DNA of 64,000 nucleotides from Scolanthus callimorphus (lineage: Eukaryota > Cnidaria > Anthozoa > Actiniaria > Edwardsiidae). Below, in pieces: positions 21,104 through 32,119 of this stretch. The position numbers and the translations under genes are program-made. The notes under the pieces are model-generated. The model was not told the DNA's origin, did not search any database, and saw only the letters and a program-made list of their open reading frames with translations. The stretch spans positions 22,033,854 to 22,097,853 of the forward strand of contig CM066913.1 of NCBI GenBank assembly GCA_033964015.1, written 5' to 3'. Within the stretch, counting starts at the first letter, position 1. Every line of letters starts with the position of its first letter.

Positions 21104-21797
21104 AGGGACAGACCATTTGATATTTGATGGGGGGAGTGGCTTATTTTTTTGGCTCGATATTTTTTTCGTGTCCAGGTTTGCTGCTCGAATTTTTTTCCCA
21201 AGAACGTGACTGTGCTCGATTTTTTTTTCCTGATATTTCTTTTTTTTGGTTTGAGATATCACTTAAATTATTTCGCCGTGAAAACGACAATTGATCACTT
21301 CAATAAATTACGATTTCGAGCTCTCCTTTCATTACCTTGGTTCCCAGGGTGAAGTTTCCGTGTTTTCGAACCAAGTTTGAAGATCGTATTTTGGTTCTTT
21401 CAATGGTAGTTCGTTTTTCCTCAGCTCAGTGATTCTAGTCTTGCTCTCTTTCTTGCTGAAAACCACTAAAATAACCAAAATACGACTGCAAATTTGGCTC
21501 GAAACCACGGAAACTTCACCCTGGGACCAGGTTTTCTTTCATGTTAGCATTTTGCGAAATTGGTATGCTTATAGCATCCGGATCAGTTCGGGTTTTACGT
21601 CACCGGATTTCGGATTTTCACATCAGGTTCCCTCAAAAACAGTAACCAGGGGAGAGTTTTTGCTCGATTTTTTTTCGACACCAGCTTTGCTTGCGCGATA
21701 CTTTTTTTCTGGGTCAGAGCCTTGCTCGAAATTTTTTTTGGGAATCAGCCGCCCCCCCCCCCCCCCCCCCCCATCAAGTATGAAATGGTCCGTCCCT
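21104..21797. mobile_element. TIR element AGGGACNGACCATTT with nested foldback
   Basis: Left end AGGGACAGACCATTTGATAT (21104) and right end ATGAAATGGTCCGTCCCT (to 21797) are inverted copies. Inside, T-rich segments with GCTCGAATTTTTTTCC-like words occur twice, and a poly-C tract lies near 21751-21771. The centre carries a separate hairpin at 21342-21526. Family not identified; non-autonomous. Confidence 0.65.
21342..21526. repeat. Foldback MITE, short form of the 42672-43247 family
   Basis: TCCCAGGGTGAAGTTTCCGT at 21342 is mirrored by ACGGAAACTTCACCCTGGGA ending at 21526. Arms extend through TTCGAACCAAGTTTGAAG. The same terminal sequence borders the large foldback at 42672-43247, so both belong to one family. 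It appears inserted into the element at 21104-21797. Confidence 0.75.
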
Positions 21798-21878
21798 GAA
21801 AATTGTTGCCCGCTTAACTTTACCACGTGACCATGATAGAACCAATCAGAGCGCGCGCTTTGATGGAATAAATACGAT

Positions 21879-22169
21879 CTATATAATAACATTCAGTATT
21901 GACCATTCCCGGGTGCGACCAATGAAAATCTCCACATGTATCCTTGTTGAAGCAATGTGAAAGTTTGCTGCCACTGCTTGGAAAAACTGATCGTCCATTT
22001 TATGGGCAGGACGATTGAAGTAGATACCCTTAACTACACAAAGGTCTTGCACAGCAAACCCTCTGTCAGCCATCAGTTCGTGCTCTTGTTCCGACCAGTC
22101 AATAACACCTGTCTTTTCTGTGATGCTGGTATCGGATATTGACTGTGGATATATTTCACTGAATATCAC
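21879..22169 (-). pseudogene. DDE transposase C-terminal fragment (DDE_Tnp_4, ISL2EU/Harbinger type)
   Basis: The - strand ORF reads MIFSEIYPQSISDTSITEKT, then VIDWSEQEHELMADRGFAVQ, DLCVVKGIYFNRPA, and ASTRIHVEIFIGRTREWSIL. This is the order of the second half of DDE_Tnp_4 transposases: the SDGY/SIS-EIT region, the M-DRGF aspartate and the RIHVE catalytic glutamate. The N-terminal half and first aspartate are missing. Only a truncated fragment remains in the intergenic region. Family call is confident; ISL2EU versus other Harbinger relatives is less so. Confidence 0.82.
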
Positions 22170-22483
22170 TTTTTTTAGTGATATTTTTTTTTCTAAGACA
22201 ATTAGCTGTGATTCAGGTACCGCGATATCAGGAAGATCATTCCCGTCTTTTCGAAGGCCACGTGTCCAATTCTCGGCGCAAATGTGTCCTGACCCCCCAG
22301 TTTATTCCTGTCGTTTGTCGGATTCTTGAATATTCCCGTTGTATTTCTGGATCCCGAGGCTAGCGGTAAAACTTAGCGGTAATAGCTTTCTTTCGAAAAT
22401 TGTTAAAGAAAAACGCTCAGTTACAAAACCAATTACCGTTTTGCTTACATATTTGCTGACAAGATCCGCCATATTGGAATTCA

Positions 22484-22625
22484 TTTGTCCCTACAAGGAG
22501 ATAACTAGTGCCCAGTCCTCCCGGTATGGGAAAGGCTAATGTCTTCCTTTCTCCCCGTACTCTACAAGAAACCTTCCTGAAGACAGGAAGGGATGAACCT
22601 CAGAGAACCAAACTTGGGTGAAATT
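22484..22625 (+). repeat. Dispersed repeat, copy 2 (inverted relative to 15771-16016)
   Basis: CATTTGTCCCTACAAGGAGA and CTAGTGCCCAGTCCTCCCGG match the reverse complement of 15955-16016. Just right, at 22658, lies a GGAGCTCCGCTTTTAG word shared with other repeats in the window. Confidence 0.5.
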
Positions 22626-24571
22626 ATCTTAGTGGCAAGGGCGTGATCACGTGGGGAGCTCCGCTTTTAGCGAGTGGCTTAATAAATGGTAGTGACGGTT
22701 ACCGGTCAAGTCCACTTGAGATTCAGTTTTGGGACGGCAAATGTCGTTGGGCGTGCCATAAATGCAACCCACGGCATTGGGAAACAAAAACGCCAATTTC
22801 TGCGCATGATGTTGAATTCTGCAATTGTTGGCCAGGTAAACTGGTTGTGGAAAAAGCGCCTGAGGAAAGAACGAGCCAGAAGCTGCGATATGCTGATACT
22901 AATACTTGGTGAAAGGCTCTTATCATTTATTTAGTGTTTATTGACATGTGAAGACATTCCTCTTCCATCCTATTTCCTCTTTCTGTTTCTTAGGAGGTCC
23001 GAGTCAACAACGATTATGATATTGGCGTGGAGAATGCTGTGCGGGAGAAGGAAGATCTTCAGGTCACTAGTTTGTAACTTTTGTATGATTTCGAAAAGCA
23101 ACGAGTGAGCGAGTGATTTTACCGTTTAAGTTTGTCTTTCATTATTATGCGCCTAGCCGACCATGCTACATTTGTTTCTCAGTGTGGCATGGCATTATAA
23201 AAGTAACTAGGCGTTTACAAGCACAAGGTGATAGCAAACAGCGGTCGCAAAAAGTATCGAGGACTGCTATAATGCCAGTCAGTTTAAACCCTAGTAGGTT
23301 CAAAATGTCAGTGTTTTCGTGGTTTGTCATCGAGCTCGACCGAGTAGATTGTCAGTGTTTTCGTGGTTTGTAATCCAGTTCGATCGCAGTAGATTGTATA
23401 ACGATCAATGTAAATTAGTTTAACCTTTATTATAAACATATACAACTGCTCGCAATCATTACATATTGGGCGCGCAAAACTTCAAAATTAACTATGTCGA
23501 AATGAAAAGCACAATAAAAAGTACTCCTAAGATACGGAAGTAGAAAATGTAACTTATTTGATGATCGCCTCGTTAGTTTCAGTTGAACGAGACGTATATC
23601 TGTTATAATAACAAACTGGACACAATTACGTGTACCACCATGTTTCAATCAGTACTTTTTGGTTGTTAACTTCAACAGGCGAGCTAGGCTTCTTGGTTAT
23701 TAACTTCGAAAGGCGAGCTAGGCGTTGTATAACGCAGGAGTGCGGCAAGATTAGCAGAAGCCCGCTCCCATTGTTCGGCGATTTTGCTTCAATTCTCTCT
23801 TAAACTACGTGGTTCTTAATGGCTGTCTCACAAGTGAGTATTCTCTTCTTCTGTCGCGACGACCTCATTACAAACACCCATGCCATGATTATTTAGACTA
23901 GCTGGGTTACGACCTTCCTGGTTTCTTGAGTTACTGCCCTCCTGCAAAAAAATATGAAACTCTTGCGACTCTGCTTTTTTTCATACATTGTTCCGATTTG
24001 CCCTCACGTCCTATCTACCAAAGGGCCTTTTTTCTATAATAATAGGCGTTTTGCATTATGGCGTATTTTATTGCACCGACCAGAAACCTTTGCCCTGTGC
24101 CTTTAGTTTAAATTCATAATACATACAAACATATTACTTCACTTTTCACGCTTGCCATAGCAATTATTTTTTACATTCATAAACACATAAAAACAACTGA
24201 TTTCCAAATGGGGCGTGATTAGACAGAATTGTATGATTGATAAAATAAGATAAAAAATAACTATGAATATTAATTGTCTCCATGTCTCTATGATGAAGCA
24301 ATTTGGCTTTAAAAATTACTTCTAGATTTGGCGATTGTTGCCTCTTAAGGAAGACCGTTCCGAACCATTGCACTATCACAGTTAGCTTCTTTGAAGAACA
24401 TTTGCTTTAGGCTTTCGAAGTGCCTGACTCGATATTGCGAAGGTCGTGCCGCAGATTTTTGTCATTCATTTTTGTAAAGCTTGCCTTTAAATTTGGCGCG
24501 GAGTTGTCATTCAGAATTTTTTAAATCAAGGTACTTTTGGACTAATTCGCGCGCCTAACGTGAAGGGGTTC
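22626..24571. other. Intergenic, no gene supported
   Basis: GTCAGTGTTTTCGTGGTTTG occurs twice (about 23308 and 23352), and a GGCGAGCTAGGC segment twice (about 23680 and 23713). The 89- and 82-residue overlapping ORFs at 22643-22934 have no recognised motif. Confidence 0.35.
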
Positions 24572-24582
24572 CTACTTTAGCT

Positions 24583-24740
24583 TTTTAAGAGCGATTGTCA
24601 GAGAAAATCGACCATTTTGCAAAATGGCCGGAAAATCAAAATCTTCGATTTGGATAAAAATCAGTCGAGTGATAGTTGTCCATGAGTAGATCACGACACC
24701 ACTATTTGTTTGAGTCATAACAATTTCTACGTACGGATTT
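24583..24740 (-). repeat. Dispersed repeat, inverted copy of 28070-28214
   Basis: Reverse complement of this segment (ACGTAGAAATTGTTATGACT, then CATGGACAACTATCACTCGA) matches 28076-28214 nearly base for base, apart from an extra stretch near 24612-24625. The two copies face each other 3.3 kb apart. Confidence 0.75.
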
Positions 24741-26220
24741 AAGGGAGGTACATTTTGACCCCCAAATGGTACAATTTTGTCCATGTGATATTGTGCAATT
24801 TTAGTCGATTTGAGGCAGCCCTTATCGAAACGCGTTATAATATAGAATATTTTATTTGCCATTTATCGAAAGAGATACTCTTCGACTTTCAAAATTCGCT
24901 TAAACCATTTAAAATCGATTAAACCTCAAGTTTTTACAGAGAGGAAAAGAAAGGGATACACAAGGGCTATTTTCTGAAGGTAAATTCTAGTGATTTTTAA
25001 TTTGCTCTTACGCTTTGTTCCAACAATGATTATCTCTGGTTTCTATAGGGACGTGAAGGCAATGGACCAATATACGTGGAAATATAAAAATATTTTTGGG
25101 CACTTCATGTACGTGCAGCTGGCTAATAATCACTTTTACGGTTATTTTGGGGTCTTAAGGGGCTTATACGCGGGTCAAAACCATTTTTTTCAACTATACT
25201 CTCGTGAAGGAAAAGGAGATGTGACAATAAAACGTCACAATTGCCTTGTCTGCCATTGTCAAAGTGTTGACAGTACTTGTTGCCATGGCAACCAAATTAA
25301 GGGGGCTCGATGCTAATTTTGCTTTTTTGACGTTCGTGAAGTTGGGGAACATTTAATGAAACGTTGCCATAGCAAAAACGATGAGGTGAAACATATTAGA
25401 TATCGCCCTTCTCAGGCAAATTTCACTGGAGCAATGCGGGACCGACAAGATCAGGGGTGGCGGAACTACCCCTTTGAATCATCGTGATGGAGGAGCGAGT
25501 CCCCAACAATGGTTATAGCTACCAACGTAAATAAGCAAATAACCTAATATTTCCGAAATCGTATACTATCCCAAGCGAGGACACACTAGAAATTGAGTGG
25601 ACCTGTGGTTTTTATCCTTTTAAAGACTTTTCACTAGGTATATGAATATTTTATTTTTCATTTCTGTAGAATCTTCATTTGCTTGTTTTGGATTACTTCA
25701 GAAAAGGAACTCCCTCCAATAACAGGTGTGTGCTATATTGCCTGCGTGATTAAAATCAATGGCCTGTCTTGATATGAGAGGTTCAAAATTGGTTGGTATG
25801 GTTGCAAAATTACTGGTTCGATACACCTTAAAAAGTTTGGCATACTTTGCAAATTTTACGTCCGTTTGTTTTTAGTGAACATAAAACTTTCCTAACAAGT
25901 TGATGAATTTTTCCTTTCAAAAGATCCGCAATTAAATAAAGCGGTCATGGTCGAAACAAGTCGTTAAATAAATGTGCTAAACAGGACCAATTCTGGCCTA
26001 CAGATACGACACGACACGAGAGAGAGAGAATAATAGCCGAGAGTGTGCTTAGACTGGAATTTCAATGGGGTGTTTCAATATTTAAAATAATCTTTAAATA
26101 ATCCAGACACTTATTTGCTACACTTTCGCCGCAGTGATATCTCAAACTCTTCATCTATACTATTATAATCGGGTTATCTGCGCAAACGTTATGATTGGCT
26201 AAATCAGTCTGTCCGAGAGC
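24741..26220. other. Intergenic, no gene supported
   Basis: The 108-residue ORF at 24990-25316 has no recognised motif. Nothing else stands out. Confidence 0.3.
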
Positions 26221-26334
26221 AACACTGAAATGGCTTCCCTGACCACAGCTTTGCGCCTTTGTGCCCTCCATCACGTACAACACTGAAATGGCTTCCCTAA
26301 CCACAGCTTTGTGCCCTCAGTAACGTACATTACG
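26220..26334 (+). repeat. Two-copy tandem duplication
   Basis: AACACTGAAATGGCTTCCCT, then ACCACAGCTTTG and GTGCCCTC with ACGTAC, occurs twice in a row (about 26222 and 26280). Confidence 0.7.
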
Positions 26335-26455
26335 AGGATGTGCTTTTCTAAAATCTCTATCTTTCGAAAGCTCTAGAATTTGTAATGCCTAAACAAAATG
26401 TTATTCTGAGTCTTCTAGCGTCACGAAGTGACGGGCTGTTTTCTTGTTCTTATTG

Positions 26456-26845
26456 TAATAGAGTCCTAAAGTGTGACGTCACAAATTTGAAAAATTTAAA
26501 TAATGAAAGCCCAACTTCAAAGAACGTTGCGCGCAAAAAATGAGGCCGGGTGAATCGGTTGAAACGCGTGTGAGATATGGCCCGCTGAATACATATTTTT
26601 CTTTAACAAGTCACTGCATTTTAGACACAGTTCAAAACTTTATGAACTTAACTAAAGATATAGTGATTTGTCATCTTATAGAAAGTTATCCATTCAGAGG
26701 GCCATATCTCGGTCGCGTTTTGCAACCGATTTGCCTCATTTTTGGTGTGTAGGTATCATTTGATTTGCCCTTTCGAAATTAAGGGAGAAATATTGCTAAA
26801 TCGAAAATTTGCTTTTTGTGGCGTCATCACTTTAGGACTCTATTG
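26456..26845. mobile_element. 390-bp foldback element
   Basis: AATAGAGTCCTAAAGTGTGA at the left pairs with CACTTTAGGACTCTATT at the right. Inner arms also pair: GAATCGGTTGAAACGCG with CGCGTTTTGCAACCGATT, and GAGATATGGCCC with GGGCCATATCTC. The words AATAGAGTCCTAAAGT also occur at 17614, inside the TTAA element. The 70-residue ORF inside is an artefact of the hairpin. Confidence 0.75.
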
Positions 26846-27747
26846 CTCTAAAAATAATTTAAAAATTAGCTTTTTGTTCCATTGAACGCAACTTTTAAAG
26901 AGATCAATTGTCCTCGGCTATCAGACAAAAAGTCTTCTCGGACTCATTTTAAAGAGTTTGGTATGACCTCAAGACCTCATAAAAAGGTTCAAAATAACTA
27001 GCAGCATGGAATATATTTTTTTTCATTCCAAATTGAAAATGGTGGCCAATAGGCGGCCATTTTGGATGTTGTCGTGAGAACGTGGGCCTAACAGAACTAA
27101 TGCTATTCAATGTAGTATGTTACCTTTTTTCTATTACAATAGTAGGAGCTAGCGTGCACATCAGATGAATATGGAACAGGGGGCGTAAAGGATCTAAGAA
27201 GCACCCATCCACGAATAACGCCTCCTGCTTAAAAGTTGAAAGGGCCAAAATTGCAGTTTATTTGACTTCACAATCGCTGGAACTGGTTGCCCAAAGCGTT
27301 CAAACGTACACCCCTTTACCCCCTTTCTTTATCAGAGCTCCTCATTAAGATAATTCATTGCCACAAGTAAGCAGCTCGGACCAGAAAATCGGTGCCATAG
27401 CTTGGTCCGGGATCGAAATCAGGAACTTTTGCACACGCTGGTGCACTGCCCCACAGAGCTAAACAGAGCAACTTGGGGTTGGCTCCAAAAGTAGAGAGCG
27501 AGACGATCAAATATTTCTTCTCATGCATTTTCTGTAATTTGCAATAATTTAGTAGAAATTGCAGTTGCGAAGACATATTTTTTTTTTGTTGGTACGCGTA
27601 AACGGGGGCGGGGGAAGCAAAACTACGTAAGACAGATTTATGGTCATGCATCCTCAATACAAATTTTTTTGTCTTAACACGACTCGAAATTTGAGCTGAA
27701 TCCACAGATTTTGGCCCAATCTGGTCTTGATATATGCCCTGAAAATC
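26846..27747. other. Intergenic, no gene supported
   Basis: The 116-residue - strand ORF at 27355-27705 has no recognised motif. Short GGTGGCCAAT / GGCGGCCATT inverted words occur near 27041-27060. Confidence 0.3.
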
Positions 27748-28060
27748 AACTCATTGGCTTATTGCATTTTTAAACCGCATCGGGGGGCTGAGGACCTCCC
27801 TTAAAAAGACCCCCTCCCCTGGAATTTTCACTCGTCAATCAGGCCCCCCTCCTGGAATTTCCATTTTTTCTGGCAAAATACACCTGGAAAATTAATTTAG
27901 GTATAAAAAAAGGTCCCTGGAAAGTCATTTTATTACCCCTCCCCTTGGATCCAAGCGCCAGACACACGCCCTCCAATACACTTCCCCTGAAAATTTTTCC
28001 GTAGGTCCTCAACCGCCTCCCCCCGATGCGCGGTTTAATGCAAATCAGCCATTGAGATGG
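27748..28060. repeat. Inverted-repeat element with GC-rich arms
   Basis: The left arm 27748-27798 (TAAACCGCATCGGGGG then GAGGACCT) pairs with the right arm 28003-28058 (AGGTCCTC, CCCCCGATGCGCGGTTTA). The CCCC-rich interior repeats CCCCTCCCCTGGAATTTTC-like segments. It sits against the LINE/repeat block at 28070. Confidence 0.65.
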
Positions 28061-28069
28061 CCAAAATTT

Positions 28070-28214
28070 CTACCGTACGTAGAAATTGTTTTGACTCAAA
28101 CAAATAGTGGTGTCGTGATCTACTCATGGACAACTATCACTCGACTGATTTTTATCCAAATCGAAGATTTTGATTTTCCGACCACCAGTCGATCCACTCT
28201 GACAATCGCTCTTA
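28070..28214 (+). repeat. Dispersed repeat, direct partner of 24583-24740
   Basis: Inverted copy of the 24.6-kb segment. Its right end abuts the LINE fragment at 28215. Confidence 0.75.
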
Positions 28215-28650
28215 AGTACATTGGCCGACCTCACATCATACCCTGTTCCCGTTATCACCCTCGACGTATGGTTTTTGAGTCTCTGTAATCTGTCCCTCAA
28301 TGTCATACCACAGGTGCCAATAGCAACAAGATCAAAGTGAAAGAGGGCCTTTTTAAGCGCATTTGAACTTTTAATGGGCTGTAATATATTTTTAAGCACA
28401 TTTTTATCATTATTATTATTATTATTGATATTTTTTATGTAAAGCGCTTCAGAATACTTTGGTAATGTAAGCGCTATATAAGTGCCATTACTATTATTAT
28501 TATTATTATGATTTGAATAATAATGGAAACAGAAAGTCCTATTCCTTTAAAAACCACAAAATACCAACTTGTGGGTTAAAATTATATCGTTAACTGAGTC
28601 AAAGGCTTTCCGAATGTCCAGAAAACCACCCCTGTTAGTTCCCTATTGTT
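28215..28650 (-). mobile_element. LINE reverse transcriptase fragments, interrupted
   Basis: On the - strand 28640-28575 reads GGFLDIRKAFDSVNDIIL (RT palm motif FLD-KAFD-V). 28345-28215 reads TCGMTLRDRLQRLKNHTSRV then ITGTGYDVRSANVL, the LQ-LQNRAARVITG region near the LINE C-terminus. Between them lie ATT microsatellites and a segment with AAGCGCTATATAAGTGCC, a 3'-tail-like word of invertebrate SINEs/LINEs. The catalytic core is missing. Confidence 0.75.
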
Positions 28651-28913
28651 TTCGCAATTACGGCTATTGTTTCATTGTTCTCAGGGCCGGGGTATGTGTT
28701 TATCTGAATAACGAAAGAAAACTGAAAAGGATTCTGGTAGTTATAGTGTAACTGTTCTAAACATAGTGGAAAGACAAAAGGGCTTCAATTAGTAATTACG
28801 TTGTAAAATCAGAAGAAAAACAAACAATACCTTCAAGCATGAAATCGTATCCCAAAAAAAATACTTTTTTTCTTAATTTTTTATGACATTTTGTAATAAT
28901 TATGTACTTTAGA

Positions 28914-29092
28914 TCATGTTAAAAACGTGCTCCCACACAGATGACTTACTGTTGGCGAAGGAAAGACCGTATTTTCCTCTTGCATGCCCCATTCAAATTT
29001 GCGTCCAGGGAGGAAAGACAACAGCCATTTCTTCAAGGGGAACAACACCCTTGGATCTCGTGCCTTCTGGCGCTCTCTGTCTGCCCTGGTTT
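28914..29092 (-). CDS. Gene 2 terminal exon (equivalent to exon J)
   Basis: Acceptor tcaactgtaacag. It reads ETRADRERQKARDPRVLFPL then KKWLLSFLPGRKFEWGMQ and ends HLCGSTFLT-stop at 28914. Length 179 equals the gene 1 terminal exon, although the last 15 residues are unrelated, so the C-terminal signal has diverged. Confidence 0.82.
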
Positions 29093-29868
29093 CTGTTACA
29101 GTTGACAAATGAAACAAAATCAGTGCAGGGATCAGGTAAACTTAATAAATAATCTAAATTATCTAAATGAAAGAAAGCCTCTTTCTCACGTCACAGGGGG
29201 ATTACTGTGGGGCCTTAACCGTTGATTTTTAAGTAATAACATGGCACAGAGGGAAATTAGGGATTCTCCTTTTTTCGTTACTGTTCATGATCACTCGTGG
29301 CGCAGTGGTTGCGTTTTTGTGACATCGCGTCGTCACTCAGAGCTTGAAATATTTTTTCTAACTTAATCGGACATCTGTCCACTAATTTTTTTTCTTGGTT
29401 GTCTCCGCTGAGAAATTGGCCGAACATAACTGAAAATTGTTCGGACACTAGGCAATTTTGGTCGGACATTCTGCAGTAATTACCAGCTCTAGTATAACTG
29501 AACAGGAGTGAGCGAGAAGACAGTCCCAAACAATACCACCAACCGCAGAGCATGAGATAAGGCGAAAAAAAAAAAAGAATTTAAGAATTTCAGGTCAAAA
29601 AAATGAAAAGTTGAACGGCAACCGTGACGTCAATAAAACCGAGCATGCGCGTTTCGAAAGCAGCCATCCCCAATGGATGTAAGTGGAGCTCACGATGACT
29701 AGAGCTAGCGAGATTTGAAATTTTTCCACTTGGGCTAGTGGTCCAAAACGCGCAGTGGAACACCAGCGTTTGGTTCGACTACGCCTAGAAGACAAGGGTT
29801 TTGTCTTCAACTATATTCTCTTACAAGTTGGAGAGGAGATAAGTTGAAGACGAGACCTTTTGGCTTCT
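29093..29868. other. Gene 2 last intron, right of the terminal exon
   Basis: No gene supported. The 91-residue - strand ORF at 29278-29553 has no recognised motif. Confidence 0.35.
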
Positions 29869-30003
29869 AAATTTCCCTCATTATAAATGCAAGGGGAATT
29901 TAGTAAAAGACAAAGGATTCTTTTGTTTACTAAATTTCCCTTGCATAGTAATGAGGGAAATTTAGTAGACAAAAGAATCCTTTGTCTTTTACTAAATTTC
30001 CCT
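29869..30003. repeat. Near-perfect palindrome in the gene 2 last intron
   Basis: GGGAAATTTAGTAGACAAAAGAATCC-type sequence at 29954-30003 is the reverse complement of 29891-29946, with almost no mismatch over about 50 bases and a short spacer TAGT. Further AAATTTCCCTCATTAT copies flank it. It would form a strong hairpin in DNA or pre-mRNA. Confidence 0.85.
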
Positions 30004-30308
30004 CTGGTGACGTCACGAATTTAGCTAGTTAATGTCGCTCGGAGAACAAAAGAAACCGAGGCGATCATGGTATTACGATGATAAAAAACCTATATCGATG
30101 GGGATCGCAACTGAGTGACATTAAAGATACAATTGTATTGAAGAATACAATACGATGGTTGAAGATTTTCTCTATAAAAACTAATTCTCCTCTCCCTCTT
30201 ATAAATAAAAATGTAAACAAACCCTTTACGACATCCCAGATCCCACAGAGATGACGAAGGTAAGTCGTCACCACCAAAAGTATGAACTGATGAATAATTA
30301 TTTCTTAC

Positions 30309-30409
30309 CTGTAACGACACTGACCAACATGCCAACAGTTGTGAAAACCAAAACACTTATCAGGGCGACCCAGATGTAGGAAATGCTGTAGAAATCAGCC
30401 AGGGGTACT
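30309..30409 (-). CDS. Gene 2 exon (equivalent to exon I)
   Basis: Acceptor gcttattccag, donor gtaag, 101 bases. It encodes VPLADFYSISYIWVALISV then LVFTTVGMLVSVVTG, the last transmembrane helix. Confidence 0.87.
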
Positions 30410-30764
30410 CTGGAATAAGCACAAAAGTTCTAATATCTTGAGGTCAGATGAAAGTGCCAGTTATCACCTAGATTTATTGAACCTTAGAGCAGCCGGCGCA
30501 GATAATGAAGCATTCAGCCGAGGTAGGAAAACCTAAGCTGGTAAGATGTCCTCGCAAAGATTTATTGTAGTTCTTATATCGAAACGTTGGGAGATGTGCT
30601 TGTGGAGACACTAGCCGTAGGTTCCTAAGATTAAACTATAATGCAGTTTCATAAGAAAACGTTAAATGCACGTAGACAGCCAGTGCAACCAATCCGATAC
30701 CAGGAGAACATTCTCTGCAAACAACAGAGGACTTAAAATCTGCCTCGATCTAAATCTGCTTTAC

Positions 30765-30937
30765 CCGGTATGAGGCTTCCACTGGTTGGCAAATATCCCG
30801 GTGCTAGTGGAGGCGTTGAAGGAGGGGCATCCCTGTGTAGACACATCAAAGGGGCGCAAATTTCCTGGATAAAACTTGGAGCCGATTACGAGCCAGAATG
30901 AAACGACAACACCACAGATCCCACCAGCGTATGCTCC
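30765..30937 (-). CDS. Gene 2 exon (equivalent to exon H)
   Basis: Acceptor attccacag, donor gtaaag. It encodes GAYAGGICGVVVSFWLVIG then KFYPGNLRPFDVSTQGCPSF and NASTSTGIFANQWKPHT. It is in frame and two codons shorter than the gene 1 exon, in the extracellular-type loop. Confidence 0.87.
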
Positions 30938-31234
30938 CTGTGGAATAGAAATTGTTCCGTCTTATGCGCAAACGTAAATAATTACCATACCCTTTAATAA
31001 AATAAAAATAATTCTCACGGGTTCTTAAAAGCGGCACACGTTCACATAGCGGATCTGTCCTCGTTCAGTTTATGATAATTACGTTCACGCGATGATTTAC
31101 AGCTGTTAGTGTTAATTGTGGACATTTTACAAAGGCGACCAGACAAAAATCAAACAATGACAGCTAATCAAATTTCCAATGCAGCACGCACCCATACATT
31201 TTGGCAAAGGTTGTAGGTAACCTCATTCCATTAC

Positions 31235-31321
31235 CTTGTGGTTGGCTCTTGGAAAGAACATCCCAAGAATAAAGCACCCCGTTAGTTGAACAAACACCGT
31301 AGCAAAGATACTGTATGTTAA
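31235..31321 (-). CDS. Gene 2 exon (equivalent to exon G)
   Basis: Acceptor gtcatttcag, donor gtaatg, 87 bases. It encodes LTYSIFATVFVQLTGCFI then LGMFFPRANHK. Confidence 0.87.
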
Positions 31322-31561
31322 CTGAAATGACACCATTAAACTTAAGTTAACTTAAAGTATGAGTATACCTTTGCGCGAAAGATCACTGTCGCGTCATTAT
31401 TTACACACAAAGGCCATTTATATATCGTTTCAAAGCCTATGCAACGTTTCCTTGATGGATCGTTTTCGTCGTTTTGTGCTTCAAAGAAAAAGTACAAATT
31501 TTTGCTTTTTAAGAGCTCCAGCCACTTCCAGTTAATGGTAAAAGCTCCAGTTTCCGCAAAA

Positions 31562-31759
31562 TGTATTCCTTAGAGGTCGATCTAAAAAAAGGTGTGCGGG
31601 ATTATTGATATTTTACGTATTTGCGGAAATATCGCGTAAAACAGGATGAAAATCGATATTTTTGGCAATGCTAACACAAAAATTAGCATAAAATATGTTT
31701 TGAAAGAAAAATCAAAAATCCCGCACACCTTTTTTTAGATCGCCTTCTAAAGAATACAC
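31562..31759. repeat. Inverted repeat in gene 2 intron
   Basis: TGTATTCCTTAGAGGTCGAT, TCTAAAAAAAGGTGTGCGGG at the left pairs with CCCGCACACCTTTTTTTAGA, ATCGCCTTCTAAAGAATACA at the right. AT-rich spacer without ORF. Confidence 0.8.
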
Positions 31760-31870
31760 TGTGCTTAAATTTGGAGCTGTGCAATTTAATTGGAAGAAGC
31801 TGGAACATTTTAAAGAAAATCGTTTTTCTTTAGAGCTAAAAAAATATATATTCATGTACAATATAATGGA

Positions 31871-31993
31871 GTTGTTCCGCGTAAGAACCTTAGAGATGCA
31901 AATGAGGCGAGCCTTTGTTTCCGGTTGACCAGAATCAATTGGAAACAAAAAGTTCGCTTCATTTGCATCTCTAGCGTTCTTACGCGGAACAAC
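31871..31993. repeat. Second inverted repeat in gene 2 intron
   Basis: GTTGTTCCGCGTAAGAAC at 31871 is mirrored by GTTCTTACGCGGAACAAC ending at 31993, continuing inward through AGAGATGCAAATGA. The central spacer carries CCGGTTGACC. Confidence 0.85.
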
Positions 31994-32119
31994 ACCAATG
32001 AAAACTAAATTGTTCATCAGATAGACCATTCTCTTAGCTTTAAAATGATATAATATAGATTTAGGCAATGCCTAAAAGCGGAGCTCGAATCATTAATGAC
32101 ATTCCAGCATTACTGTCAT

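Noticed and set aside
20787..21201. Overlapping ORFs of 98-109 residues around the GGGAAACAGCG hairpin
   Set aside because: They mirror each other because the DNA is an inverted repeat; not independent coding evidence.
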